A stretch of 64,000 nt of DNA, from positions 53,208,473 to 53,272,472 of the forward strand of contig NC_087062.1 in assembly GCF_963678635.1 (NCBI RefSeq), read 5' to 3'. How positions within the stretch are numbered: position 1 is the first letter of the stretch; each line of letters starts with the position of its first letter. Both the position numbers and the translations under genes were made by a program. Source of the stretch: Symsagittifera roscoffensis. Its lineage: Eukaryota; Xenacoelomorpha; Acoela; Convolutidae. Below are positions 1 to 10,622 of this stretch, one piece after another. The notes beneath the pieces were generated by a model, which saw only the letters and a program-made list of their open reading frames with translations, was not told where the DNA came from and did no database searches.

Positions 1-702
1 CTATTTTCTCTGTCCAGAACTTCAGCAGCTCCGCCACCGTTTTCCGTTTCTGTGGGCGCCTCCGTTTTCCGAGTCCAAGAAAGGGTTGTATGCCATCCCC
101 ATCACTCCAGACACATACTGGTACTCTCCCTTTTTGTTGGGTTTCAAGTACTCCCCTGACGAAGCCAAGGTACGGTGTACGTCGTGTTTCTCCTCGAACT
201 TCTTGTTGTAGAATCTCCGTATCTCATCTAACTTCCTGTGGCTCTCTAGAGACTGCCTAGAACCATCCTCCTTTTCTATCCCAGTACTCTGGTACACGTT
301 CAAGATGACTGCTGAGACTCTCCTTTCCACCGTCTTGCTTCCGATTGCTCTCTGGTGACATGCTAGGATGGTACTATCAGTCATCATCGACATTATCCAC
401 CTCAAGAAACAGGTAGCATCTTTCCTCCTTGCCAGACTCAAGCCTGAGTTATCCCTAGCAACGTGTTGCATCAGTACTCGATACATTTTTAGATTCTTGC
501 CTCCCAATTTCAACTTATCGTACGAAGTCAGTGTCTCTAACTCTATTCCCACCAGGCTCCACGCGAACATCAGTTGTCCTGCGGTTCTAATGAAGGGATT
601 GGCCATCAACGGCGATGCCGATGAGGATGTTCTCATCGCTTCTTCAAAATGATCCCTCAACAAGTTCTGCCAAGTTCTCTTCAGTTGGCTCCCCAATTCC
701 AA
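1..702 (-). pseudogene. Gene B, leftmost copy, N-terminal part (B1), cut by the window edge
   Basis: This is a 226-codon frame (22-702) starting at a non-ATG codon (TTG), so the true start may lie upstream or B1 may begin within a frame entered from A. It ends just after a conserved YNPFL motif. The next part of B (B2) continues in another frame and is lost at the window edge. Function is unknown; the sequence looks mainly helical and shows no signal peptide or membrane segment. It is nearly identical to 4114-4794 and clearly homologous to the diverged B' at 30383-31021 and 37200-37838. Confidence 0.75.
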
Positions 703-773
703 TTTGTTGATGTCAGCCTTCTGCTGGGTAGCCCAGTTGCGTCAGTTGCGTGACACTCCACTGTCGAGCTTCT

Positions 774-2269
774 TTAGGCAGTCTTCCAATTCAGCAATGT
801 TTCCAGGGCCACCCACCACGGTCGGGAGGTGTTCCTCGTTTTATTCTTCTCAAGAAGATCGCTAGTCACTTGCTTCCCAGTGGCCTGGTGTTCATTTGAG
901 ACCCATTCTTTGCCGACGTCCACTTCCCATGTCTGCCCGCTCGTCGAACCTCGTTTCATTTTTGTCCTCCGAGGCTTGAAGTCTTCTTCCGATGTTGAGC
1001 TGGAGGGGATCTCCATCTCTCTTTCTACGTCGAGCAGTTTCCTTGGCTCGTAGCTACTCTTGTAGGCTGCTGTCTTCCATCGTGCCAGAACCATGGGGGC
1101 CATCTCTCTCAAGTTTTTCTCCGAGACCGCATCCGCTGAAGGACTGCCCAATCCCTCCACGTCTCTCTTCCTCTTGCGAGATCTCACGTCTTTACTCGGG
1201 GCGTTGTCGTTATCATCACTGATTCGACTTTTTTGTCTCCATCCAACCCTTCCAACTCTTGCCTCCCCCCTGCTCGAGCCTTAAGGATATTAGTACTTTT
1301 AATCTTATTACTAGTTTCGACCTTATCCCCCCTTACACTTTCAATTATTTTATTGTCAGTTTTTTGTTTCAGAGTAGAGCTGTCTTTACATTTGTCTTCT
1401 TTGGTCTTCCGTGATGCCTTCCTCAACTCGACCATCTTGCTCAGCAGTTCTCCTCTAGCTTTCTCCTCTAGACCTGTCCCCATCAGCACAGGCTCTCCGA
1501 ATTTCACCACCGTGTCCCACAGCTCCTCCTTGAAATCATCCAATGTGATCTCGTCATTCACTTCTCGATTAAAATCGCTCAAGAATTCTCGCCAAGCGTC
1601 CTCATCCAGAGTGCCTAGGAAAGTATCCCTGTTTCCCTCGAAGGTGTTCTTCTCCCTTCTTTCTGCGCTCAGGAAAATCATTCCCATGTTAGGATTCTCG
1701 CTCGTCAGTGGTAACTCTAGATTCTTGCTGGGAGATGAGGTCAGAGGTGGCGTGGCAGTGTCCTCCCAATTTTCTCCGCTCAGATCCTTCAACAGTTCTT
1801 GAGTGGTGAACTCCTCCTCTGATGGTTTTGGCTCCGGTGTGTTTCCCACTTCCATATCCTCTCCTGCCTCGCTGAGAGTCTCGTCCATGCTTTCCTCTCC
1901 TGATTCTACTCCTCTTCTCTCAAGAATCCTCCTGAATTGATCTTCTACAGGGCCGCTCCTTTTATCCCCAGGGGTGCCCACCGATAGGGGTGATGGTGTC
2001 GTTTTCTTATATTCTGTCAGAGCCACATACAATGGGCCTGCTGCATCCAGCTCCTTACCCTCCTGTCTCATCTCCACTTGCTCCAGTCCGTAAGGTACCC
2101 GGTATCTTCTCGTGGCAAACATCATCTCATCTCCTTTTAGTGCGATATGTCCTTCCTCCACGATCATCCTGCCATCGTCCCACACCGGCAACTTGTTCTC
2201 CAGACCTGCCCGCTCAAGTGTTCTCAAGACTTCTCGCACCTCGAATTTCGGGGGCATCGAGCCTCTCAT
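774..2269 (-). pseudogene. Gene A, copy 1, frameshifted at a C6 run
   Basis: The sequence equals the intact copy at 4866-6362, but the C-run at 1265-1270 has six bases where the intact copy has seven. The frame therefore breaks into an N-terminal 361-codon part (2269-1184) and a C-terminal 137-codon part (1187-774). The first part ends soon after the shift, so this copy would lose the basic nuclear-localisation-like cluster. Copy 3 (8959-10454) has the same C6 state. Confidence 0.85.
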
Positions 2270-2292
2270 TTTCTTGGCTTGAGTTGTCCATG

Positions 2293-2327
2293 AATTTATT
2301 TTCGCATCGCTAGTATGAAAATAAATT
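2293..2327 (-). other. Perfect 11-bp inverted repeat upstream of gene A (also 6386-6420 and 10478-10512)
   Basis: AATTTATTTTC at 2293-2303 is exactly complementary to GAAAATAAATT at 2317-2327, with a 13-nt loop. The hairpin lies about 25 bp upstream of the gene A start codon in the short C-A intergenic region and is identical in all three copies. It could be an RNA hairpin acting in expression of A, such as re-initiation, a subgenomic start or 3'-end formation for C. It could also be chance. No function is proven. Confidence 0.5.
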
Positions 2328-2437
2328 GCTGCAGTGTAGCCGATGAACAGGGGATCTCAGCCATCGATGAACTCCCTCTGTTGTTCTTCGGCTGCTGCTC
2401 TCGCGAACAGGGACGGGACCACCAGGGAGCTGTTCAT

Positions 2438-4794
2438 CTACAGGGTCATTCTCCTCACTGTTGGAAACTCTGGAATGCTTGCTGGTAGGACTTCCTTCTC
2501 CAATATTGCCTCTAGCTCCCTTTTCACCAACTCAAAGCTTTTCTTCCTTGCGGGAATTCTCAAGACCTCTTGTCCACTTGCTGTCAGGTGATTCAGATTC
2601 CAGAAATTGGGGTAGGTTTCGATGTTGCCTTCGCGTTTACCGTGTCTGACTTCCATTGGTATGGCGAACACCTTGCATGCGGTCTCGAACAACTCAAGTC
2701 TCCTGCTGTAATCTATCGCGTGAATCGACTCTGCCGTTGGCGTCTTCGATTCCCGATACTTTGCTATATTTTCTTCAATCCATCTTAGGGCCAGCATCGT
2801 GCTCACCACCAAGATGGTCACCTTTTGCTGATGATCGGGCAGTCCCAACGACCTGATTTCCTCCACATCCCAGATCAGGCAGAGATTGGTGTGGTCTGGA
2901 TACCACACTGTTTGCGCCAGACAGTGGCACGGACAATCCCCATGTGTGAGGTCGATGCTCCTAAGATTGCGTTCTCCCGAGGCTTCCAGGAGAGGCTCAA
3001 GTTACATCATTTTCTCGTGTATCGCGTCGATCTCTTCCAGGTTTGGAGCACCAACCATGGGTTTCCCGATCACGTTTTGTCTCTCGTGGTCACTTGTGTT
3101 TTCACCCCCCAAACCCAGAAGTTCTTCACCCCAGATTTCGCTCAAGTCGTCCCTCTGCTCCTTCGGCACTGTCCCTCAGATCTTCCTTAACAGCTTGTGT
3201 GAATGATGCGACATCCGAGCCAGTCTTACGCATTTGGGCACTGAGAAGGCTTTGTCTATCAATACCCTTTGACTGGATACTTCCACCATCGCCATGGGTA
3301 ATGGATAGTGGCTGCCACATAGGTTGGCCATCACTAACCCCCTTAAGGACTTCGCATTTAGAGGCAGACCATAGGCTTCGCTCATGGGAAATCCCATCTC
3401 CGCTTCAAGTCCAACCTTCCAACTCTTGATGTGTTTCTGGGTCACTTGCAACAACCCGGGCCATGACTCCACGCTGAACGCGGTCACCAAGTGGTGTTCT
3501 GACTCTAGCCTCTCCAGTGACTGGAGACTGCACATTCTTGAGAAGAATCCCAGAGCTGTTGCTAGGTTCACCGTGGTACTCGCGTAACACTCAGCCACTA
3601 TCTGTATTTCACTCTTCTCCCTTTCGGTAATGTCTTCAAACCAGGTGACTAGGTCTTCTTTCTGGAAAGACTGTATCCTGACGAATGATTGTCCATCGCA
3701 GGTGTGCTCGCCATTCCCACACGTCGAATCAAGACAACTGCCCGGCTCCATTTTCTTCACCGACCCTAGTCCACTCGTCACTTCACTTGACTCCTTCACC
3801 TGAGGCAGGATGAGTCTATGCACTATACTCAATGTCGCCAAATCTTTATCCTCTGTCGGTGCTAGTCTCACTCGCTCCGTGACTTCCTCGATCAGGCTCG
3901 CATGGGGATGTGGATACCAGGAGGACCTCAGCAATTTCCACACCACTCCCAGATTCGTGGCCAACATGCCGTTCCCGTTACCCATCTTTAGTTCGACTCT
4001 TTTACTTGAGCGCGGCACACTTAATACTTCTGGTGTCTTCTCGAGAATCAAACCTAGGCTAGGTCTCTCTCTCTCTACAGTGTCTATCTCCACTATTTTC
4101 TCTGTCCAGAACTTCAGCAGCTCCGCCACCGTTTTCCGTTTCTGTGGGCGCCTCCGTTTTCCGAGTCCAAGAAAGGGTTGTATGCCATCCCCATCACTCC
4201 AGACACATACTGGTACTCTCCCTTTTTGTTGGGTTTCAAGTACTCCCCTGACGAAGCCAAGGTACGGTGTACGTCGTGTTTCTCCTCGAACTTCTTGTTG
4301 TAGAATCTCCGTATCTCATCTAACTTCCTGTGGCTCTCTAGAGACTGCCTAGAACCATCCTCCTTTTCTATCCCAGTACTCTGGTACACGTTCAAGATGA
4401 CTGCTGAGACTCTCCTTTCCACCGTCTTGCTTCCGATTGCTCTCTGGTGACATGCTAGGATGGTACTATCAGTCATCATCGACATTATCCACCTCAAGAA
4501 ACAAGTAGCATCTTTCCTCCTTGCCAGACTCAAGCCTGAGTTATCCCTAGCAACGTGTTGCATCAGTACTCGATACATTTTTAGATTCTTGCCTCCCAAT
4601 TTCAACTTATCGTACGAAGTCAGTGTCTCTAACTCTATTCCCACCAGGCTCCACGCGAACATCAGTTGTCCTGCGGTTCTAATGAAGGGATTGGCCATCA
4701 ACGGCGATGCCGATGAGGATGTTCTCATCGCTTCTTCAAAATGATCCCTCAACAAGTTCTGCCAAGTTCTCTTCAGTTGGCTCACCAATTCCAA
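2438..4794 (-). pseudogene. Gene B, copy 2, fused at its 3' end to the tail of gene C
   Basis: Read from the right, B1 runs 4794-4114 (226 codons, ending after YNPFL) and B2 continues from 4129 in the overlapping frame. B2 has in-frame stops TGA at 3176-3178 and TAA at 3002-3004, beyond which homology to B' continues in the same frame. A conserved stretch holds PGSCL, a Cys, a GH-C motif and NL-TALGF (around 3500-3760). At 2641/2642 the B frame passes in frame into the last 66 codons of gene C and stops at 2438. Compared with B', the natural B C-terminus (about 140 residues) is missing. Function is unknown. The two stops are shared with copy 3, so they predate the amplification. Confidence 0.8.
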
Positions 4795-4865
4795 TTTGTT
4801 GATGTCAGCCTTCTGCTGGGTAGCCCAGTTGCGTCAGTTGCGTGACACTCCACTGTCGAGCTTCT

Positions 4866-6362
4866 TTAGGCAGTCTTCCAATTCAGCAATGTTTCCAGGG
4901 CCACCCACCACGGTCGGGAGGTGTTCCTCGTTTTATTCTTCTCAAGAAGATCGCTAGTCACTTGCTTCCCAGTGGCCTGGTGTTCATTTGAGACCCATTC
5001 TTTGCCGACGTCCACTTCCCATGTCTGCCCGCTCGTCGAACCTCGTTTCATTTTTGTCCTCCGAGGCTTGAAGTCTTCTTCCGATGTTGAGCTGGAGGGG
5101 ATCTCCATCTCTCTTTCTACGTCGAGCAGTTTCCTTGGCTCGTAGCTACTCTTGTAGGCTGCTGTCTTCCATCGTGCCAGACCCATGGGGGCCATCTCTC
5201 TCAAGTTTTTCTCCGAGACCGCATCCGCTGAAGGACTGCCCAATCCCTCCACGTCTCTCTTCCTCTTGCGAGATCTCACGTCTTTACTCGGGGCGTTGTC
5301 GTTATCATCACTGATTCGACTTTTTTGTCTCCATCCAACCCTTCCAACTCTTGCCTCCCCCCCTGCTCGAGCCTTAAGGATATTAGTACTTTTAATCTTA
5401 TTACTAGTTTCGACCTTATCCCCCCTTACACTTTCAATTATTTTATTGTCAGTTTTTTGTTTCAGAGTAGAGCTGTCTTTACATTTGTCTTCTTTGGTCT
5501 TCCGTGATGCCTTCCTCAACTCGACCATCTTGCTCAGCAGTTCTCCTCTAGCTTTCTCCTCTAGACCTGTCCCCATCAGCACAGGCTCTCCAAATTTCAC
5601 CACCGTGTCCCACAGCTCCTCCTTGAAATCATCCAATGTGATCTCGTCATTCACTTCTCGATTAAAATCGCTCAAGAATTCTCGCCAAGCGTCCTCATCC
5701 AGAGTGCCTAGGAAAGTATCCCTGTTTCCCTCGAAGGTGTTCTTCTCCCTTCTTTCTGCGCTCAGGAAAATCATTCCCATGTTAGGATTCTCGCTCGTCA
5801 GTGGTAACTCTAGATTCTTGCTGGGAGATGAGGTCAGAGGTGGCGTGGCAGTGTCCTCCCAATTTTCTCCGCTCAGATCCTTCAACAGTTCTTGAGTGGT
5901 GAACTCCTCCTCTGATGGTTTTGGCTCCGGTGTGTTTCCCACTTCCATATCCTCTCCTGCCTCGCTGAGAGTCTCGTCCATGCTTTCCTCTCCTGATTCT
6001 ACTCCTCTTCTCTCAAGAATCCTCCTGAATTGATCTTCTACAGGGCCGCTCCTTTTATCCCCAGGGGTGCCCACCGATAGGGGTGATGGTGTCGTTTTCT
6101 TATATTCTGTCAGAGCCACATACAATGGGCCTGCTGCATCCAGCTCCTTACCCTCCTGTCTCATCTCCACTTGCTCCAGTCCGTAAGGTACCCGGTATCT
6201 TCTCGTGGCAAACATCATCTCATCTCCTTTTAGTGCGATATGTCCTTCCTCCACGATCATCCTGCCATCGTCCCACACCGGCAACTTGTTCTCCAGACCT
6301 GCCCGCTCAAGTGTTCTCAAGACTTCTCGCACCTCGAATTTCGGGGGCATCGAGCCTCTCAT
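4866..6362 (-). CDS. Gene A, copy 2, intact 498-codon frame, acidic and largely disordered protein
   Basis: This is the only intact copy of the three; its C-run at 5357-5363 has seven bases. The start ATG at 6362 has an A-rich upstream context (GAAA just before it), and a second Met follows four codons later. Residues 1-95 look ordered. About 100-300 are acidic, Ser/Thr/Pro-rich and low-complexity. About 300-350 are Lys-rich, and residues 362-369 form a strongly basic RSRKRKR cluster resembling a nuclear localisation signal. The 80-codon A' fragments at 31116-31364 and 37933-38181 match the N-terminal region, notably VP near residue 60 and the D-AG--Y---L-EY pattern near residue 80. I do not recognise a family. 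The composition resembles adaptor or phosphoprotein-like disordered proteins, which is only an analogy. Gene B starts about 70 bp downstream. Confidence 0.8.
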   Translation of the reverse strand: MRGSMPPKFEVREVLRTLERAGLENKLPVWDDGRMIVEEGHIALKGDEMMFATRRYRVPYGLEQVEMRQEGKELDAAGPLYVALTEYKKTTPSPLSVGTPGDKRSGPVEDQFRRILERRGVESGEESMDETLSEAGEDMEVGNTPEPKPSEEEFTTQELLKDLSGENWEDTATPPLTSSPSKNLELPLTSENPNMGMIFLSAERREKNTFEGNRDTFLGTLDEDAWREFLSDFNREVNDEITLDDFKEELWDTVVKFGEPVLMGTGLEEKARGELLSKMVELRKASRKTKEDKCKDSSTLKQKTDNKIIESVRGDKVETSNKIKSTNILKARAGGEARVGRVGWRQKSRISDDNDNAPSKDVRSRKRKRDVEGLGSPSADAVSEKNLREMAPMGLARWKTAAYKSSYEPRKLLDVEREMEIPSSSTSEEDFKPRRTKMKRGSTSGQTWEVDVGKEWVSNEHQATGKQVTSDLLEKNKTRNTSRPWWVALETLLNWKTA

Positions 6363-6530
6363 TTTCTTGGCTTGAGTTGTCCATGAATTTATTTTCGCAT
6401 CGCTAGTATGAAAATAAATTGCTGCAGTGTAGCCGATGAACAGGGGATCTCAGCCATCGATGAACTCCCTCTGTTGTTCTTCGGCTGCTGCTCTCGCGAA
6501 CAGGGACGGGACCACCAGGGAGCTGTTCAT

Positions 6531-8887
6531 CTACAGGGTCATTCTCCTCACTGTTGGAAACTCTGGAATGCTTGCTGGTAGGACTTCCTTCTCCAATATT
6601 GCCTCTAGCTCCCTTTTCACCAACTCAAAGCTTTTCTTCCTTGCGGGAATTCTCAAGACCTCTTGTCCACTTGCTGTCAGGTGATTCAGATTCCAGAAAT
6701 TGGGGTAGGTTTCGATGTTGCCTTCGCGTTTACCGTGTCTGACTTCCATTGGTATGGCGAACACCTTGCATGCGGTCTCGAACAACTCAAGTCTCCTGCT
6801 GTAATCTATCGCGTGAATCGACTCTGCCGTTGGCGTCTTCGATTCCCGATACTTTGCTATATTTTCTTCAATCCATCTTAGGGCCAGCATCGTGCTCACC
6901 ACCAAGATGGTCACCTTTTGCTGATGATCGGGCAGTCCCAACGACCTGATTTCCTCCACATCCCAGATCAGGCAGAGATTGGCGTGGTCTGGATACCACA
7001 CTGTTTGCGCCAGACAGTGGCACGGACAATCCCCATGTGTGAGGTCGATGCTCCTAAGATTGCGTTCTCCCGAGGCTTCCAGGAGAGGCTCAAGTTACAT
7101 CATTTTCTCGTGTATCGCGTCGATCTCTTCCAGGTTTGGAGCACCAACCATGGGTTTCCCGATCACGTTTTGTCTCTCGTGGTCACTTGTGTTTTCACCC
7201 CCCAAACCCAGAAGTTCTTCACCCCAGATTTCGCTCAAGTCGTCCCTCTGCTCCTTCGGCACTGTCCCTCAGATCTTCCTTAACAGCTTGTGTGAATGAT
7301 GCGACATCCGAGCCAGTCTTACGCATTTGGGCACTGAGAAGGCTTTGTCTATCAATACCCTTTGACTGGATACTTCCACCATCGCCATGGGTAATGGATA
7401 GTGGCTGCCACATAGGTTGGCCATCACTAACCCCCTTAAGGACTTCGCATTTAGAGGCAGACCATAGGCTTCGCTCATGGGAAATCCCATCTCCGCTTCA
7501 AGTCCAACCTTCCAACTCTTGATGTGTTTCTGGGTCACTTGCAACAACCCGGGCCATGACTCCACGCTGAACGCGGTCACCAAGTGGTGTTCTGACTCTA
7601 GCCTCTCCAGTGACTGGAGACTGCACATTCTTGAGAAGAATCCCAGAGCTGTTGCTAGGTTCACCGTGGTACTCGCGTAACACTCAGCCACTATCTGTAT
7701 TTCACTCTTCTCCCTTTCGGTAATGTCTTCAAACCAGGTGACTAGGTCTTCTTTCTGGAAAGACTGTATCCTGACGAATGATTGTCCATCGCAGGTGTGC
7801 TCGCCATTCCCACACGTCGAATCAAGACAACTGCCCGGCTCCATTTTCTTCACCGACCCTAGTCCACTCGTCACTTCACTTGACTCCTTCACCTGAGGCA
7901 GGATGAGTCTATGCACTATACTCAATGTCGCCAAATCTTTATCCTCTGTCGGTGCTAGTCTCACTCGCTCCGTGACTTCCTCGATCAGGCTCGCATGGGG
8001 ATGTGGATACCAGGAGGACCTCAGCAATTTCCACACCACTCCCAGATTCGTGGCCAACATGCCGTTCCCGTTACCCATCTTTAGTTCGACTCTTTTACTT
8101 GAGCGCGGCACACTTAATACTTCTGGTGTCTTCTCGAGAATCAAACCTAGGCTAGGTCTCTCTCTCTCTACAGTGTCTATCTCCACTATTTTCTCTGTCC
8201 AGAACTTCAGCAGCTCCGCCACCGTTTTCCGTTTCTGTGGGCGCCTCCGTTTTCCGAGTCCAAGAAAGGGTTGTATGCCATCCCCATCACTCCAGACACT
8301 TACTGGTACTCTCCCTTTTTGTTGGGTTTCAAGTACTCCCCTGACGAAGCCAAGGTACGGTGTACGTCGTGTTTCTCCTCGAACTTCTTGTTGTAGAATC
8401 TCCGTATCTCATCTAACTTCCTGTGGCTCTCTAGAGACTGCCTAGAACCATCCTCCTTTTCTATCCCAGTACTCTGGTACACGTTCAAGATGACTGCTGA
8501 GACTCTCCTTTCCACCGTCTTGCTTCCGATTGCTCTCTGGTGACATGCTAGGATGGTACTATCAGTCATCATCGACATTATCCACCTCAAGAAACAGGTA
8601 GCATCTTTCCTCCTTGCCAGACTCAAGCCTGAGTTATCCCTAGCAACGTGTTGCATCAGTACTCGATACATTTTTAGATTCTTGCCTCCCAATTTCAACT
8701 TATCGTACGAAGTCAGTGTCTCTAACTCTATTCCCACCAGGCTCCACGCGAACATCAGTTGTCCTGCGGTTCTAATGAAGGGATTGGCCATCAACGGCGA
8801 TGCCGATGAGGATGTTCTCATCGCTTCTTCAAAATGATCCCTCAACAAGTTCTGCCAAGTTCTCTTCAGTTGGCTCCCCAATTCCAA
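6531..8887 (-). pseudogene. Gene B, copy 3, fused to the tail of gene C, with an extra nonsense mutation
   Basis: This has the same architecture as copy 2 (B1 then overlapping B2, ending in the C tail after junction 6734/6735). It carries the same two in-frame stops, at 7269-7271 and 7095-7097. In addition, B1 is cut at codon 196 by a stop at 8300-8302, a one-base change (TAT to TAA) relative to the other copies. The remaining B1 sequence up to the YNPFL motif is still present downstream of the stop. Function is unknown. Confidence 0.8.
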
Positions 8888-8958
8888 TTTGTTGATGTCA
8901 GCCTTCTGCTGGGTAGCCCAGTTGCGTCAGTTGCGTGACACTCCACTGTCGAGCTTCT

Positions 8959-10454
8959 TTAGGCAGTCTTCCAATTCAGCAATGTTTCCAGGGCCACCCA
9001 CCACGGTCGGGAGGTGTTCCTCGTTTTATTCTTCTCAAGAAGATCGCTAGTCACTTGCTTCCCAGTGGCCTGGTGTTCATTTGAGACCCATTCTTTGCCG
9101 ACGTCCACTTCCCATGTCTGCCCGCTCGTCGAACCTCGTTTCATTTTTGTCCTCCGAGGCTTGAAGTCTTCTTCCGATGTTGAGCTGGAGGGGATCTCCA
9201 TCTCTCTTTCTACGTCGAGCAGTTTCCTTGGCTCGTAGCTACTCTTGTAGGCTGCTGTCTTCCATCGTGCCAGAACCATGGGGGCCATCTCTCTCAAGTT
9301 TTTCTCCGAGACCGCATCCGCTGAAGGACTGCCCAATCCCTCCACGTCTCTCTTCCTCTTGCGAGATCTCACGTCTTTACTCGGGGCGTTGTCGTTATCA
9401 TCACTGATTCGACTTTTTTGTCTCCATCCAACCCTTCCAACTCTTGCCTCCCCCCTGCTCGAGCCTTAAGGATATTAGTACTTTTAATCTTATTACTAGT
9501 TTCGACCTTATCCCCCCTTACACTTTCAATTATTTTATTGTCAGTTTTTTGTTTCAGAGTAGAGCTGTCTTTACATTTGTCTTCTTTGGTCTTCCGTGAT
9601 GCCTTCCTCAACTCGACCATCTTGCTCAGCAGTTCTCCTCTAGCTTTCTCCTCTAGACCTGTCCCCATCAGCACAGGCTCTCCGAATTTCACCACCGTGT
9701 CCCACAGCTCCTCCTTGAAATCATCCAATGTGATCTCGTCATTCACTTCTCGATTAAAATCGCTCAAGAATTCTCGCCAAGCGTCCTCATCCAGAGTGCC
9801 TAGGAAAGTATCCCTGTTTCCCTCGAAGGTGTTCTTCTCCCTTCTTTCTGCGCTCAGGAAAATCATTCCCATGTTAGGATTCTCGCTCGTCAGTGGTAAC
9901 TCTAGATTCTTGCTGGGAGATGAGGTCAGAGGTGGCGTGGCAGTGTCCTCCCAATTTTCTCCGCTCAGATCCTTCAACAGTTCTTGAGTGGTGAACTCCT
10001 CCTCTGATGGTTTTGGCTCCGGTGTGTTTCCCACTTCCATATCCTCTCCTGCCTCGCTGAGAGTCTCGTCCATGCTTTCCTCTCCTGATTCTACTCCTCT
10101 TCTCTCAAGAATCCTCCTGAATTGATCTTCTACAGGGCCGCTCCTTTTATCCCCAGGGGTGCCCACCGATAGGGGTGATGGTGTCGTTTTCTTATATTCT
10201 GTCAGAGCCACATACAATGGGCCTGCTGCATCCAGCTCCTTACCCTCCTGTCTCATCTCCACTTGCTCCAGTCCGTAAGGTACCCGGTATCTTCTCGTGG
10301 CAAACATCATCTCATCTCCTTTTAGTGCGATATGTCCTTCCTCCACGATCATCCTGCCATCGTCCCACACCGGCAACTTGTTCTCCAGACCTGCCCGCTC
10401 AAGTGTTCTCAAGACTTCTCGCACCTCGAATTTCGGGGGCATCGAGCCTCTCAT
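8959..10454 (-). pseudogene. Gene A, copy 3, frameshifted at a C6 run
   Basis: This is the putatively parental copy next to unique sequence. The C-run at 9450-9455 has six bases, splitting the gene into 361-codon (10454-9369) and 137-codon (9372-8959) parts exactly as in copy 1. Because the probable parent is broken, the intact copy 2 may reflect reversion by slippage in the C-run. Alternatively the run may be a site of programmed or error-prone slippage. The ATG lies 168 bp after the stop of gene C, with the 11-bp hairpin between. Confidence 0.85.
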
Positions 10455-10622
10455 TTTCTTGGCTTGAGTTGTCCATGAATTTATTTTCGCATCGCTAGTA
10501 TGAAAATAAATTGCTGCAGTGTAGCCGATGAACAGGGGATCTCAGCCATCGATGAACTCCCTCTGTTGTTCTTCGGCTGCTGCTCTCGCGAACAGGGACG
10601 GGACCACCAGGGAGCTGTTCAT

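Noticed and set aside
1-4800. Genes A and B as nucleoprotein/phosphoprotein-like captures from a negative-strand RNA virus
   Set aside because: The gene sizes, acidic disordered A and helical B invite the comparison, but I saw no specific motif of any viral family. Left as unknown.
1233-5895. Plus-strand frames of up to 236 codons opposite gene A
   Set aside because: Ser/Leu-rich antisense shadows of the A coding strand. They shift with the C6/C7 run in the same way and have no domain.
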